Shown piece after piece: positions 1 to 16,940 of a stretch of 64,000 nt of DNA (the stretch's first letter is position 1; each line of letters opens with the position of its first letter). The position numbers and the translations under genes were made by a program. The stretch is from the NCBI GenBank assembly GCA_034670405.1, contig JAXDDX010000023.1, forward strand, positions 3,491,501-3,555,500. Reading direction: 5' to 3'. The notes under the pieces are model-generated. The model was not told where the DNA came from. It searched no databases and saw only the letters and a list, made by a program, of their open reading frames with translations. The DNA is from Hoplostethus atlanticus (taxonomy: Eukaryota > Chordata > Actinopteri > Trachichthyiformes > Trachichthyidae).

Positions 1-3240
<3,240 letters not shown>

Positions 3241-3241
3241 T

Positions 3242-3246
<5 letters not shown>

Positions 3247-3276
<30 letters not shown>
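3247..3276. repeat. (TG)n microsatellite
   Basis: A pure TG run followed by an imperfect TG/TA stretch to about 3300. It lies in the large camk1 intron. The valine/cysteine open frames across it are artefacts of the repeat. Confidence 0.95.
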
Positions 3277-3278
<2 letters not shown>

Positions 3279-3644
3279 TGTACATGTGTATGTGTGTGTA
3301 CGCATGTCAGCCATCAGTCTGCCTTATCTCCTCTGCCTCCTCTGCAACGTGTGGGCAGACAGGAACCATAAACATCCATGGGCAGGGTTTGCAGGAACCT
3401 AATCGGCATCACAAACAAGGAACGCCTGCTTGCCAGTGTCAAAACAAAAGAAACTATGTGTCATTTTACAACTATCCACTGTAGCACTTTTTATGTAGTA
3501 CAAAAAAATCTAAAAGCAAATGAATACAACACACTCAGTAAACATACTGAGAATTTTGGAGGAGTGATATCCAGCACAGGTTGGAAATTCTATTATCTGA
3601 TCAGCAAATGGTGGTTTTGTAGATGTGACAGTTCGAGTCATTTA

Positions 3645-4312
3645 CCCCCTCTGACACACATCTCGGAGTGGATGTCGATGCACCACCTGAAGCTCAACCT
3701 GGACAAGACTGAGCTGGTGTTCCTCCCGGGGAAGGCTTGTCCGCACCGAGACCTGGCCCCTCTGAGGTTAAAAACTACAGACCGGTCTCCATTCTTCCCT
3801 TCCTATCCAAACCACTTCGTCTTTAATCAACTGTCTTCGTATCTCCACCAGAACAACCTCTTGGACACCCACCAGTCTGGGTTCAGGGTGGATCACTCGA
3901 CCGAGGCGGCCCTCCTTGCAGTGACAGAGTCGCTCCATGCCGCTAGAGCGAACTCTCTCTCCTCCGTCCTGATACTCCTGAACCTGTCTGCAGTGTTTGA
4001 CACGGTGAACCACCAGATCCTCCTCTCCACCCTCGAGGGGCTGGGTGTCTCAGGCTCTGCACTCTCCCTGTTTGCATCCTATCTGACAGGTCCCTCCTAC
4101 CAGGTGACATGGAGAAGGTCTGTGTCGGAACCACGCAGGTTGACTGCGGGGTTCCGCAAGGTTCAGTTCTGGGTCCTCTTCTTTTCTCCCTTTATACAAT
4201 GTCTCTTGGTTCTGTTATTCACTCTCACGACTTCTCCTACCACTGTTATGCCGACGACACCCAGCTGATCTTGTCATTCCCCCCCTCTGACGCACAAGTG
4301 GAGGCACGCATT
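3645..4312 (+). mobile_element. Rearranged L2-type LINE fragment (reverse transcriptase)
   Basis: This is part of the ORF2 reverse transcriptase of a teleost LINE in the L2/CR1 group. It is a relic in the camk1 intron. Motifs seen include [39 protein letters not shown] (the RT Asp-containing block), [11 protein letters not shown] and CYADDTQL (the catalytic YADD box). The segment SEWMSMHHLKLNLDKTEL, which normally comes after YADD, lies first, at about 3665-3740. It is followed directly by the upstream segment resembling NYRPVSILPFLSK. The copy is therefore scrambled and 5' truncated. One frame change separates the ..SEPRRLTAG part from the PQGSVLG part. It cannot encode a working enzyme. The family is assigned by remembered motif order. 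Confidence 0.82.
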
Positions 4313-4439
4313 ACTGTATCTCATCAATTTTCAAGTCAAGACGTGATCAGATACAAAATGAGTTTGTTACCTGTATTGAACAAGCACGCCGGGTTACGCC
4401 ATGATTTTTGCGTAGCTTATATTGACCAATCAGCGTTGT

Positions 4440-4620
4440 TCAGTACTGCAACTCCACCCTAATGGTTCCTGGTCCCCCAAAAAGTACTACCTTGTTTTTT
4501 TGGGTCCAGGAACTATCCAACAGGAACCTTTTTCGGGTCTAGTTCCCCGGTGGGAAAGGTCGAAGTTCCTGGAACTAAATACCAATAGTACTAAGTTCCT
4601 GGATAGTTCCTGAGGGGGGA
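4440..4620. mobile_element. Possible MITE fragment (GGTTCCTGG-type)
   Basis: The stretch contains repeated and inverted forms of GGTTCCTGG/AGGAACT: for example TGGTTCCTGG near 4461, AGGAACTATCC near 4509 and GTTCCTGGATAGTTCCTGA near 4592. This self-complementary pattern resembles short non-autonomous DNA transposons of fish. I could not define clean ends or a target duplication. Confidence 0.4.
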
Positions 4621-4974
4621 AAACGACTATAGAAAAATGTATGTTTGCTTTGCACGTCTGGTTGGATTTCTATTTTATTTCAGTTCACGTAGTTGCTAGA
4701 TAGATAGATTTAGATTTCGGTCATTGGATACCATAATAACAGATGACATAAATACATTAATTCACTGCCCTGCACTTTATTCATTCCCTTTCACACTTAT
4801 TCATTGCCCTGCACTTTAGCCACTCTCATTCCCCTTTCACATTCATTCACCCATTACCATTCCTTATCTCTGTATACATGTACCATTCATTCATTCGCTC
4901 TGCCTGTTCATAAGTAGTTTTTTTAGGCCTTTTTTTGTACTTTGTACCTTGCCTTTGTATTTTGTACATTCTTG

Positions 4975-5027
4975 TGATACTGTTATGCTGCTGCAACCCC
5001 AGAATTTCCCCCTGCGGATCAATCAAG

Positions 5028-5062
<35 letters not shown>
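4975..5062 (+). repeat. Retroposon-type 3' tail running into (ATCT)n
   Basis: A segment reading TATGCTGCTGCA..CC..ATTTCCCCCTGCGGATCAATCAAG is followed by a (TATC)n run (5029-5062). The closely related text TATGCTGCTGCAGTGAGCCAATTTCCCCTTGGGGATCAATAAAG recurs near 9481-9524. The shared part is a common fish non-LTR retroposon tail (family not named with certainty). Confidence 0.7.
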
Positions 5063-7973
5063 GAGCATGGGTTGTGCATTGAAAGGCTGAAGCCTCTGCT
5101 TATTATGCCTACCCTTCATAGCTTCATAGCTTCATATGTGGAATCTCCCAGTCACAAACATATTTTGTTCTATTGAAGTCAACAGAATGCTTGTCTGAAG
5201 CCATCGCCCAGTCAAACTAGTAACCATTCTGGGAGTGTGGCCTTTCGGACACGTCTCACTGAGACAGCAGAAATTCCACAGGATTTAGGAGTTTGGGAAG
5301 AAGTCCAGCTGCGAAGGAGGTTGTCAGAGGTTCAAATTCCTCTGTAGAATCTGGGACATTTAGTGGACATTCTCCATCCAGCCCCCGAGAGACCACGAGG
5401 GGCTCTGAGGATGTGTACACTCTGAAATCTGTTTGTAACATTTAAGTATCTTAAGGACCTTCCTGCTGTACATTATTTTTCAAACATTTTCCTGACATCG
5501 GAGCAACAGCAGAATTGAGATCCATGACTCAAACTTTGTGGGCTGCTTGGGGTCTAAACTCTAAATGACCTATATTTTGATATTGATATATATTGTGATG
5601 ATATATATTCTATCTATAAATAAAAATAAAATGCATTACGGCAATTATTGCCGTGATTGTTTCTGCTAAGTAACCATATTCGTAAACCTATTAAAAATGA
5701 AAACAAAAAATATCATTATACTTCCTGTACTAGTCAGTCACTTCATTAACTGAGTTGATGACTATAAAAAATCAGTAGATGTTAAAACCCACTGAAAATC
5801 TCGCACTAGAAGTCCTTTTAGCATTCATTTAAATGAAATTGGATGATGCCAATGTTCATTATGAGCATGATGATAATGATAATGGCAGTGGCAGTGATCA
5901 GCTCAGGTGTGAGCATACTGTTATTGAAGTATGCAAAAGATCAACTCTCAGAGTAAACAGATTTCGTCTAACACTGGGACTGACAGATATAATTGATAAC
6001 GTTGAGCAAGGGGAGGGAGGTGAAATGAAAAGGGCAGAAGAGGGCGGAAGAAGACAATTACTTATGAAAGATTTATGAAAATGCTGAGATGATATGACAA
6101 AGAGTTAAATGTTTACAATTTTACGTGAGGCAATAATACTGATGAAGAACATGCTTCCATACTTAAGCCCGATCCACACTAGCAGCATAAGCTGCCTTCT
6201 TGGCCAAGTGCATTTACATAGACCACGCTGTCAGCAATAAAAGCTAAACACAGTTTATTACCAACAATGATATTTTATTTCCTTCACTTAACAAGGTTTT
6301 ATCTAAGCAGATCATGTACAAACAATGTTGAATGAAAACCCTTGCTGACACAGCGCAGGTTATGAAAGTATGAAGAGTGTGAGTGTGATGAATATTTGAT
6401 AGGATCAGAGTAGTGTGAGAAGTTTGCGGATGTACAGCCTAAGCTTGGGTGTGGGTTTTGGCTGGAGTGTCAAGTAAACATTTGTGTTTACCAAGCTGTT
6501 CCTGGTCCTAACAGGATATTCTTATCGTCACCACGGGACTCGTGTCCAGGAAGAAGACACAAACACAGTACCACTGCACAGTCCTCAGTTACTATCCAAA
6601 CAGTAGGGCATGTTCTCATAAATCTACTGTGCAAATACATTACATAAGAGTGTAAATATTTACATACCAATGGACTTACATGTATTCCAGTGATTGACAT
6701 TTTGCTATTGTGCACCAAATCTATATGAAAACACCTTTTGTCCTGCCCAAACAGTACACTGGCGCTCTCACTGTTGAAATGCAAACCTGGGTTGGATCAT
6801 ATGGCCAAAATATTATACACATACAGTATATGAAATATTCCACTTTGTGAATTGTTTGTGCTTTGTAGAAATCACCCTGTGGCCACCAAAAATCATTGCC
6901 CTACAACCCAGGGGCTGAGAACCATTGTGTTATGATTAAACGCACTATTATCTTTACGACCAGCAAGTCGGTTTGTATAAAGTCGGTCTTAGTTTGCATG
7001 AAGAAGTCTATGGTTGACATGTCAGCCAGCCATGATGTTTAACAATGTAATGACATTGCCTTCCAATAAAGTAGACCTAAAATGCTAAACCTGCCAAAGC
7101 AAAAGAAGACTAGAAAAAAAACAGTTTCACTTAAAAATAAAGTTCAAATATTGCTAAAGGTTAATCTTATCCTACATTGTGCTAATTCTTAAGAGTGAGA
7201 GGCATCAGTGTTACATGACCTACCTCAGAGCAAACCTACTCGCTTACAATGAAGACTTGGTGTTGCTTAGTTTCTGTCGCTACAAGCAACCTTTATATGT
7301 GTGTATCCCACAGTGCCTTGCTATGTATATCAAAGGAATGCACATGCTGGCATACATGCATGTGCTCACTCCCATACGCCATACCCAGGCACATGACGTC
7401 AATGCAAAAACGTACATACAGACACAACTAAGAGGCTCTGATTACCCTAATCCTGCACACAGATAAAAAAACAACTAAACCCTAATGATATCCAGCAAAA
7501 AAACAACTGAACCCTAATGATATCCAGCAACAAGCTGCCATAACTAACAGATGACGTATGATAGTGCAATAATTAATAATAGCATATTATCATACACAAT
7601 AATGACAACAATAACCACAATCATTATCAGACATTCACATAAAATCTCCACCATAGCTAAACAAATACGACTTCTAACCTTTGCAGTCGTTTTTGCAGAC
7701 CCAATTCTCTGGATCAATGCCATTCTTGGAACAGTCACTTATAAAACTGTACATCTGTATCTTTGATCAACAATATCTACTGTAAATAGTTATCTAAATA
7801 GCTTATCCTTTTCTCTTGTAGTGGGGGTTCACCCTCAAGACCGATAGGGTCCCTTATCCCTCTTTGTTTTTTTTTTACCAATACACAGCTACAGCTACAG
7901 CTATTGCTGGATGGGATGTTAGATGAAAGTGGGGTAAGTAAGAGATATGTTGTGCTAAAATAAACTCAAAGAA
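5063..7973. other. camk1 intron, no feature recognised
   Basis: Low-GC intronic DNA. It contains short TG/CA and ATT-rich stretches, and one small direct repeat of CCCTAATGATATCCAGCAA (about 7480 and 7513). No exon, RNA gene or named repeat could be supported. Confidence 0.4.
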
Positions 7974-8314
7974 CATGTTTTGGTAACACTTTATTTGAAG
8001 GGGTGTGCATAAGACTGTCATGACACTGTCATAACCATGACATGACACCTGTCATGACCATAACCCTAACCCTAACCCTAACCGCTTCATGAATGTTTAT
8101 GACTGTTGTCATTAAGTGTCATTCGGTAAATTATGTCATTGTTAATGCAAAGTTGACATTGTTTGAGATGTCTTTACCGAATGACACTTAATGACAACAG
8201 TCATAAACATTCATGAAGCGTCCTTCATGGTCATGACAGGTGTCATGTCATGGTTATGACAGTGTCATGACAGTGTTATGCACACCCCTTCAAATAAAGT
8301 GTTACCCATGTTTT
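7974..8314. mobile_element. Foldback MITE, hAT-like, with 8-bp target duplication
   Basis: The element spans 7982-8306 (325 bp), flanked on both sides by CATGTTTT (7974-7981 and 8307-8314). It begins GGTAACACTTTATTTGAAG and ends with the exact inverse. The two arms are almost perfect inverted repeats of about 150 bp. The left arm carries three CCCTAA units near 8060-8082 where the right arm has a short GAAGGA stretch. It has no coding capacity, so any mobility depended on a transposase supplied elsewhere. The 8-bp duplication points to the hAT superfamily. It lies in the large camk1 intron. Confidence 0.88.
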
Positions 8315-9470
8315 AAATACCAGTGCTACTAATTGGAATCATAAAGTGGACAAGGAAGCATCACTCTTATACTGAGGTGTTTGGTGACTATCTGCAATGT
8401 TTTATTCCTATAAATTCAAAATTACTCAAACTCCGACTAATCGTGCCATCTGGCCTGCTGAGAAGTTTGATCAAGAAGTTATGGAAACAGATGACAAAAT
8501 GGTAACTGTGGAAAGGTCAGAGAGACATAGGGAAGGACCATCTGGTCCAATCGGAGCTCAGAGACACCCGACTGTGAGTCTGGCTCTGAAACATAAAGGA
8601 CCATCTTTACTCTGTGGGCCCTCCAAACACAACCACCTGGTTAACTAAACTAGAGTCACTGTCCTTGTCTGATTGTATCTATAGTCTGTATTGTATCTAT
8701 AGTCACATAAATTATTGATAATTAGGTCTTTAATTGTAAAAGCACATAAAATAATTCTACGTTTTGATCCCATATTGAACAAGTTGACACTTTTGGGAAA
8801 TAGAGGGGAACTGAGACCTGAGGATATTGTGACATGGCACTCGTGTCCATGGACCATTTTAAGACATTGGCTTGGTCAAATTCTTCAGACCTGCAATATT
8901 CCAGCTATAATAACAAGGGGATTCATTGAGTTTACTTTTAACTGAAAACACTGGTAATCTGCTAGTATCATCATGTTTGTTTCACTCTCATCTTGGGATA
9001 ATCCCTTAGCAGGACTGTTGCCATGACGCTGGTACATTAGACTCACTGCCAGTAACTTTCTCCATTAGCCAAAGACCACAGTGCACACCACGTATTGGCT
9101 CATCAAGAGGCAATATCAAGAAATATGAGCAAAACTGAAAAGCATAACTATCAATAAAAGCTTTTATTGATCACACAAAAAGACACACACTTCTGATAGG
9201 GTGTTGATATGGCTGGAGTGAACAGATCAATCAGACACCTCAGATAAACAATGACCCAGTGTGACCAAGTTACATTGACACTGTATATCCAGCGTGCTTC
9301 CCTCCCCTCCCCCTCCGACTAGCTTCACAGACAGTTATGTTATTTGCATCTGCAAATCTGATGATGGGAATCACTAATGATTTCCATTTTCACCTCTGGT
9401 CTTTAAATCTGATAACATGAGTAGCCAACAAAGAACATTTGTACATGTGTATTAGAAGTGTGTGTTAGAA
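8315..9470. other. camk1 intron, no feature recognised
   Basis: Ordinary AT-rich intronic DNA between the foldback element and the next retroposon tail. Short open frames here show no family resemblance. Confidence 0.4.
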
Positions 9471-9474
9471 TATC

Positions 9475-9535
9475 CTATTGTATGCTGCTGCAGTGAGCCA
9501 ATTTCCCCTTGGGGATCAATAAAGTCCATCTTAAT
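9475..9535 (+). repeat. Retroposon 3' tail copy
   Basis: The text TGCTGCTGCAGTGAGCCAA then TTTCCCCTTGGGGATCAATAAAG is the second copy of the tail seen near 4990-5030. It lacks the TATC microsatellite. It lies just upstream of a LINE C-terminal relic in the same orientation, so two retroposon ends abut here. Confidence 0.65.
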
Positions 9536-9589
9536 CTTACAGTAATTACTATGTAGTCAGTCACTCCCTTTAACATTAAGTGGTGCTAA

Positions 9590-10192
9590 CATAGAGAAAG
9601 TCTCCACATATAAATACCTTGGTATTTGGGCTTGACGGCAATTTTACTTTTAAGACTCACACTGATAATCTGGCAAAAGAAATCTGAGACTGCAGCTTGA
9701 TTTTCTGTACAGGAACAAAATCTGTTTCCCTATGTGCTGTAGACAGAGGATTGTTGAGGCAATGTTTCTTTCTGTCTTAGACTATGAAGATCTAATACAC
9801 CTGTCTCACATTTGAGGTTGCTGGATGCTGCTCACCATTCGGCCCTCAGGTTTATTATGGGTGATGTTTATCGCACCCATCACTGTGTTCTCTACCAGAA
9901 AGTTGGCTGGCCATCACTTTCTGTTAGGAGAAATATTCATTGGTATCTGTTTATCTATGAAGCAAAAACTGCCACCATATCTTTCGCTGCTTTTACATCA
10001 GAGAATTGCTATTCATAAGTCTCGCTCGCAGGATTGGTTGTCACTTCAGGTTCCTAGGGTCAACCCAAATCTTGGAAAGACTGCTCTTAGATTCTGCGCT
10101 CCAGATACCTGGAATTCCTTACAGCAAACCCTAAAGCTAGATACTAGAAGCTAGAAAGTGTTTAGTGAAATGAAATGAAATGAAATGAAATC
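9590..10192 (+). mobile_element. LINE ORF2 C-terminal relic with (GAAAT)n tail
   Basis: Successive frames read YKYLGIW, then NKICFPMCC, VLDYEDLIYL, LLDAAHHSALRFIMGDVY, THHCVLYQKVGWPSLSVRR, KLPPYLSLLLHQRIAIHK and FCAPDTWNSLQQTLKLD. This order (KYLG, LDY, ALRF, GWPSL, R..W, APxxWN.L) matches the region after the reverse transcriptase in teleost LINEs of the jockey/CR1/L2 group. Several stops and frame changes are present. The copy ends in a (GAAAT)n run at about 10168-10191, as expected of a LINE 3' end. Confidence 0.8.
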
Positions 10193-11908
10193 ACACGACA
10201 GAGTCCGTCCCTGTCTGCCGAAGAGCCAAAGTTCATAAGGATTATTGACTGTGGCAACTGCTGTGGGTACGCGAGTGTAAATGCTTTAATTTTCCCTTCA
10301 TTTCATTTTTATTTGTATAGCCTGTATAGCTTAGAGATTGTTCACATATCATACAACACATTTCCTAACACACAGTGATGCAATCAATGCTGTACAGCTA
10401 AACCTTTCCCTAAATGAAGCATGGGCACATGTTTGATGCATTGGACCAGCTCACATCTCAACAACATATTGTAAGCAATTCAAGCACAAAGCAACTTGTA
10501 ATTACAGATAAAGAATTTGACCCTTGACACAAGCCCCCAAATGGCCACAAAAAATGATTTGGCCTTGGGTATTGTAAGCATATGTACTTTTACAGCATTC
10601 CTTGTAATTTATTTCCACCTAAATATTGCCTAATTCATAATCATTTCCTGACATCGTGTAAGGCAATGGTACAAAATGCCTCCGTCTTACAAAACAGAAA
10701 AAGGATTATGCAGGAAATATGTGGGTATGTAAAGGTTTTAACTTTCTTGTTTTGTTTCTCCTCCTTCCTGGTTTTTCTTCTCTCATCTAATCTGCCCATT
10801 CAGTCTTTCTTTCAGTAAAGACTGCTGATCTTACTGCATGCTACCTTTCTACCAGTTAATTCAGTTTCTACTCCCTCCCTTCCCAGTTCCCCTTGTTCTC
10901 TCCCTCCCTCCCTCCCTCTCTCACAGATACACGTATACACCATGCTGCAGGTATATAATGGTCTGACTTCCACCAGTCGGTGATCTTTTACATTGTTTTC
11001 AAGAGATCTGTGTAGCCTCTAGTGTAAACAGGTGGAATAGTAGGTCAAAGCGAGACTCAAATGCTGATTCTTCCAGTTTATGCAGCAACATAAATATCCC
11101 TCTCTCTGCCCTTCATCCAAAGTCTCTTTTGCCGCCAGGCTAAAACCATCTGTGATGGTAGTGTCCCATTCTCCTTCTTTCCTTCTCATCCTTTTCTTCC
11201 ACCAAGGAAGCTATTAAATATGTTATACTTGCATCCCTTCAAATATCTTAAATTGCTGCTTCCTCTCCTGTATCCTTCCCCCCAGTCAGAATTAAACCCA
11301 CCCTAGGCAGGAGAAATGGAGGATGGGAGACGAAGGACACAAAATAAGTATCACTTCAAAAACCTTTGTCACAAATAAAATATTAGCCCAAAGGCATGTT
11401 TGAGAGTGAGTAAAGAGGTGTGAAGTTTACTAAAATAGCTAGTGTTCTTGCTTTAAATGATGACACTGCATCCAATCTGACACACAAGCTTATTAAAGCC
11501 AGAGTGCTAAAAATACAAAAAGCATGTCATCACAGGTTTTGGCGAAGCTTACACATAAAAGGCATTCTTCAGAGAGTTTACAGGAGGTTTACTCAAATGA
11601 AAAAAGACAACAAAAGTCACTGAACACTATATAACGAACAAAATCCCTAACAAAATCATACTTCATACGATCAGGCTACAAAGCCTAGGACATGTCTCCC
11701 TCAGGATTTCTAGCACCTGAGATAAAAAGCCGCTGGAAAGTCATTTCACGCCAGTTCGCTGATTCCTGGGTAACCTCGTCACGTGGGGAAGAAATAATGG
11801 ATAACAGTGGTGTGTGAAGCTGCACATACCAAGCCTGCAAGTGTGTGTAACATTGTTAGGAGCATATATTGCTGAGAGCAGATGGAGATGTGTAAGTGGG
11901 CCAAACAG

Positions 11909-11911
<3 letters not shown>
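10193..11911. other. camk1 intron, no feature recognised
   Basis: Intronic DNA with a CTCC-rich stretch near 10895-10920. No exon or named repeat is supported. Confidence 0.4.

Positions 11912-11950
<39 letters not shown>
11912..11950. repeat. (TG)n microsatellite
   Basis: Uninterrupted TG dinucleotide run in the camk1 intron. Confidence 0.95.
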
Positions 11951-11951
<1 letters not shown>

Positions 11952-12399
11952 TCCAGGAACTGCAGGCTATGCCATGCTGAGCTGTGCTGTGTAGACGCAG
12001 GCTTCTGCTAGAATTAGGTCAGGGCAAGGCTGAAGGGCTGAGGGGGGCAGAAGCAGGGATGTGTTTTAAGAAGAATCAGGTCCGGGTTGGAAACGGTTCC
12101 AATGTGCTGTTTTCAAAAGAACGGTTAAACTCTGACACTAATGGATATCTGAATCAAATAAATTACTGAGAATGCTGCAGTGTCAGAATGAACATGCAGT
12201 CCATCTCAAAATCAAACAATGTTATTGCTTGACTGGTAAGAGTTGACTTGATGATGCGGTGATGTTGGACGTTAACCCCGTTAGTTCGATTCCACTGTGG
12301 TTGATCACTTATCTTAAAAAGTAACCTTTCCATTATCTCTTTCTTGCTCTGCGTTTTCTTTAAGTTCGAGCACAATGTGTACATTTGTGTGTGTGTGTA

Positions 12400-12472
12400 G
12401 AGACAGAGGAAAAGGAGAGGGAGAGGGAGAAGAGACAGAGAAGAGATGAGAAGATAAAGGGGGGGGGGGGTG
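12400..12472. repeat. GA-rich low-complexity tract ending in poly-G
   Basis: Purine-only stretch of GAGAGG-type units that ends in a run of about 11-12 G just before TGACAG. It is a likely site of length variation. Confidence 0.85.
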
Positions 12473-12745
12473 ACAGAGGAGTGTGCTCTGAGCCTTACTC
12501 ATTGTTCCTCTATGGGCTTATCAGTGGCTAAGACAGAATTACAAGGCCGACACAGTAACATGTTGTCCTGTACTTTCAGGTCCAGCATGGGAGCCAGTTG
12601 CTGGATAAAGCACTGTGTGTGTCCTCCCCTTTTCACAAGGAAATCCTTGGCTTAATCTCAGCTTTCAGTTTAGGGAAGTCTGTGGCAAAAGAAAAGAATG
12701 CTATGGCTAAGTAAGTCTTAAGAAGTGGTGGTGTCATCCATAGTA

Positions 12746-12872
<127 letters not shown>

Positions 12873-12904
12873 ATTGGTTAAAAACAAACCAGTTATGTAC
12901 CCAC

Positions 12905-13175
12905 ACATAATATCTGTTTCCTCCTCTGGTGCCCGTTCCCGGGGGCTTTCGGTTCATTGTGCACTTTATCTTTTTTACTGTATGTAACTTTTTATTGTAC
13001 TGTTTGTAATTTGTCTTTTGTAATTGTGAGGTTTGTTTCGTGTTTTTGTGAGTACCTGCCTTGGGACTACGGATGAAATTTAGCAAATTTAGCTAATTCC
13101 GGTACATTTACATTGATGTGTAATGCTGATATGTTGATTAATGTGCACTGTCCCAATTCAATAAATAAATAAATG
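12905..13175 (+). mobile_element. LINE 3' end (non-coding tail)
   Basis: The stretch has the form of a fish LINE 3' region: TACTGTATGTAACTTTTTATTGTA, then CTTGGGACTACGGATGAAA.TTAGC, GTGCACTGTCCCAATTCAATAAATAAATAAATG. I recall this GGGACTAC..GATGAAAATTAGC..TGCACTGTCCC..AATAAA tail from percomorph LINEs. The (AATA)n end marks its 3' terminus. No coding part is attached. Confidence 0.6.
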
Positions 13176-14743
13176 AAATGAAAAAAATGACACACACAGA
13201 CACACAGACACAAAGAAAAGTGAATGAGAGAGATCACAGGAACGTGATTGGGACAGGATTCAAGAGAAATAGATGTGATATGATGAGGGACAGAGATGCA
13301 GACAGAGAGAGAGAGAGAGAGATGAATAATAGATGGACTGGGACAGCTCACCCGCTGGGAGACACCGCTGCTCCATAAAGGTGGAGATCTCCTTTGGTCT
13401 AAACTACTTTGGTAATTATGATTTTAGGTTGCTCTAATTCTGACTCACAACAGAGTGACAGAATCATGAAGAAGAGACAAAAACAGCACCCACAAAAATC
13501 ACTCTGGGTTTAAATGGTGTCATAACCCATTTCTAGACTCCTCAGGGAGTGTCGACGCCTCAACGCAATTTCAGTCACTTGCATGCTGACATTGTACATG
13601 CAAATAAGCATGGCGACACCAGGATGACAGCTACTGGCCGCTTGGCTTGCTGACTATCTGGACATCAGGTAGACAATCATTACACCAACCGTGTACTACA
13701 TACTAGTAGTGTACGTAGTAGTCTAGTAACAGCTGCACATCTAGTTAGAGCTAGCAAAAAAACAACATTCACATAACAGCATCATTTCCCTTACCACTGT
13801 ATGCCAGTAAAATGAGAAAGATGAGGAAGTCCTCAGTCGCATCAAATATCTTAAGTTTCTACTCTAAATGCCCAACTTAAGCATTTCCTCATCCTCATTC
13901 CTCTTAATTCTGAACACACAGTTGGTAAAGTTAGATTGTGTGAGTTATCACAAACATGTACATGTGTTGCATCTTGATTCATTACTGGCTGGCGTTATCA
14001 CTTCTGCAACTCATAGACTAAGTTGAGCAGAGGCTCTTCCTCTAGAGGAAACATAGCTTCATTACAGTAAATGTAAGTACATTTTTTGGCATTCAATTGC
14101 TGGCCAGTGTTGTGAAATGATATCAAAATAGAAACAACAGAATGGAAACTTCTCTGGTCTAAAGATATTTCATACAGCCAGGATCTATTGCCAGCATCTC
14201 TGCAACCCAGAGTGAGTGGAGGGCTATTGAAGCTTTCCACTCAGCAGCAGAAAGCCCTCAGACAAGAGCGGTAGATCAGTGTTAAAGCCCGTATAATGTA
14301 GCAGAGAGCCAAGAGTGTTTGGGAGCAAGTGGAGCAAAAAGTGTTTTGGCTGCCAGATTGTGTCCCTGACCAATCTACAATCTGCGTATGACATGAATAG
14401 AAAACCACAGATAGAAATCTTGTGAACTTCTGTGGAATTCTTGATCTAGGTTTTGAAACAGCAGCAGCGTTGACACGTTTGAAGCATCAGCAAAGACACA
14501 TCCACTCAAAACAGACCTGGAGCACAGTGACGCCCTCTAATGAACAGGGTCAAATACTTAACACATGGCTAATTCATCTTGGTGTTGTTTTATCAGTGAG
14601 CAGCAACTCACTCTGAAGTCCTGAGACACTGAAAAGGAACTTCTGAGAAACACCGGCGTTTTTTATGAGGAATCTGTTAACAGTTCATCCAGAGAGATGG
14701 AGAGATAGGAACGCTGGAGGGAAAGGTCGTCACCAGGAAGACA

Positions 14744-14744
<1 letters not shown>
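13176..14744. other. camk1 intron, no gene recognised
   Basis: Holds a short imperfect CACACAGA stretch near 13190-13212 and a GA run near 13298-13321. Otherwise plain intronic DNA. Confidence 0.4.
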
Positions 14745-14788
<44 letters not shown>

Positions 14789-14829
14789 TGAGTGAGTGAG
14801 TGAGTGAGTGAGAGAGAGAGAGAGAGAGA
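14745..14829. repeat. Compound microsatellite (TG)n-(GTGA)n-(GA)n
   Basis: TG units at 14745-14786 pass into GTGA units and then GA units. The complementary CA array lies about 90 bp to the right. Confidence 0.95.
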
Positions 14830-14917
14830 ACCAACTCGCATGCTCATGAACATAAACATATACTGACATAAAACTGTACACTCTCTCACTTCTCGCCCCC
14901 TCTTTATAAACACAACA

Positions 14918-16377
<1,460 letters not shown>

Positions 16378-16405
16378 TGTGTGTGTGTGTGTGTGTGTGT
16401 GTGTC
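16378..16405. repeat. (TG)n microsatellite
   Basis: Short pure TG run in the camk1 intron. Confidence 0.9.
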
Positions 16406-16795
16406 AGTGTCAAAGTCAGTGAATGAGTGACTCAGTGTGTATGTGCAACACATGGTATAAGAGTTTTATTCCAAAATACTGAGTCTAGTTCTCCTAAAAT
16501 CTTACCATTTTGTGAGTGAAGCTCAACTTTTGACTATAACCGCTATGGCTTATTGACCGTAACCCTAAACAGGATCAATGAGTATGCCTAATGCTTGGCT
16601 GTGTTTCCTGATCCCTGTGCGATGAAAGCTCTCATTTCTGCTGCAAATCAAGAGCCGCAGGACACACTGGGATCCCGGTTGCACAGCTAATGTAGTGTGA
16701 AAACAGTAACTGATTATGGAGCAGCTGAGAGAAATGGGGAACCAAAATGGATCTGGATTTCTGATAAGACAGATGCAGCTTTGGGCTCGGTTGGA

Positions 16796-16850
16796 CAGAC
16801 AGACAGACAGAGACGCAGAGAGAGAGACAGAGAGACATGTAGACAGACAC

Positions 16851-16939
<89 letters not shown>

Positions 16940-16940
16940 T
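16796..16940. repeat. (GA)n/(GACA)n purine-rich microsatellite block
   Basis: About 145 bp of ACAG, GAGACA and GA units on the + strand. Such homopurine-homopyrimidine tracts can form triplex DNA, though nothing here shows that they do. Confidence 0.93.

Noticed and set aside
3378-4268. 296-codon frame as a host gene
   Set aside because: Its content is reverse transcriptase of an L2-type LINE in scrambled order.
8055-8085. Interstitial telomere array
   Set aside because: Only three CCCTAA units, and they lie within one arm of a MITE, so they do not mark a chromosome fusion.
12240-12300. GTTCGATTCC resembling a pol III B box
   Set aside because: No A box at the proper distance and no SINE body. 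A chance match or very old fragment.
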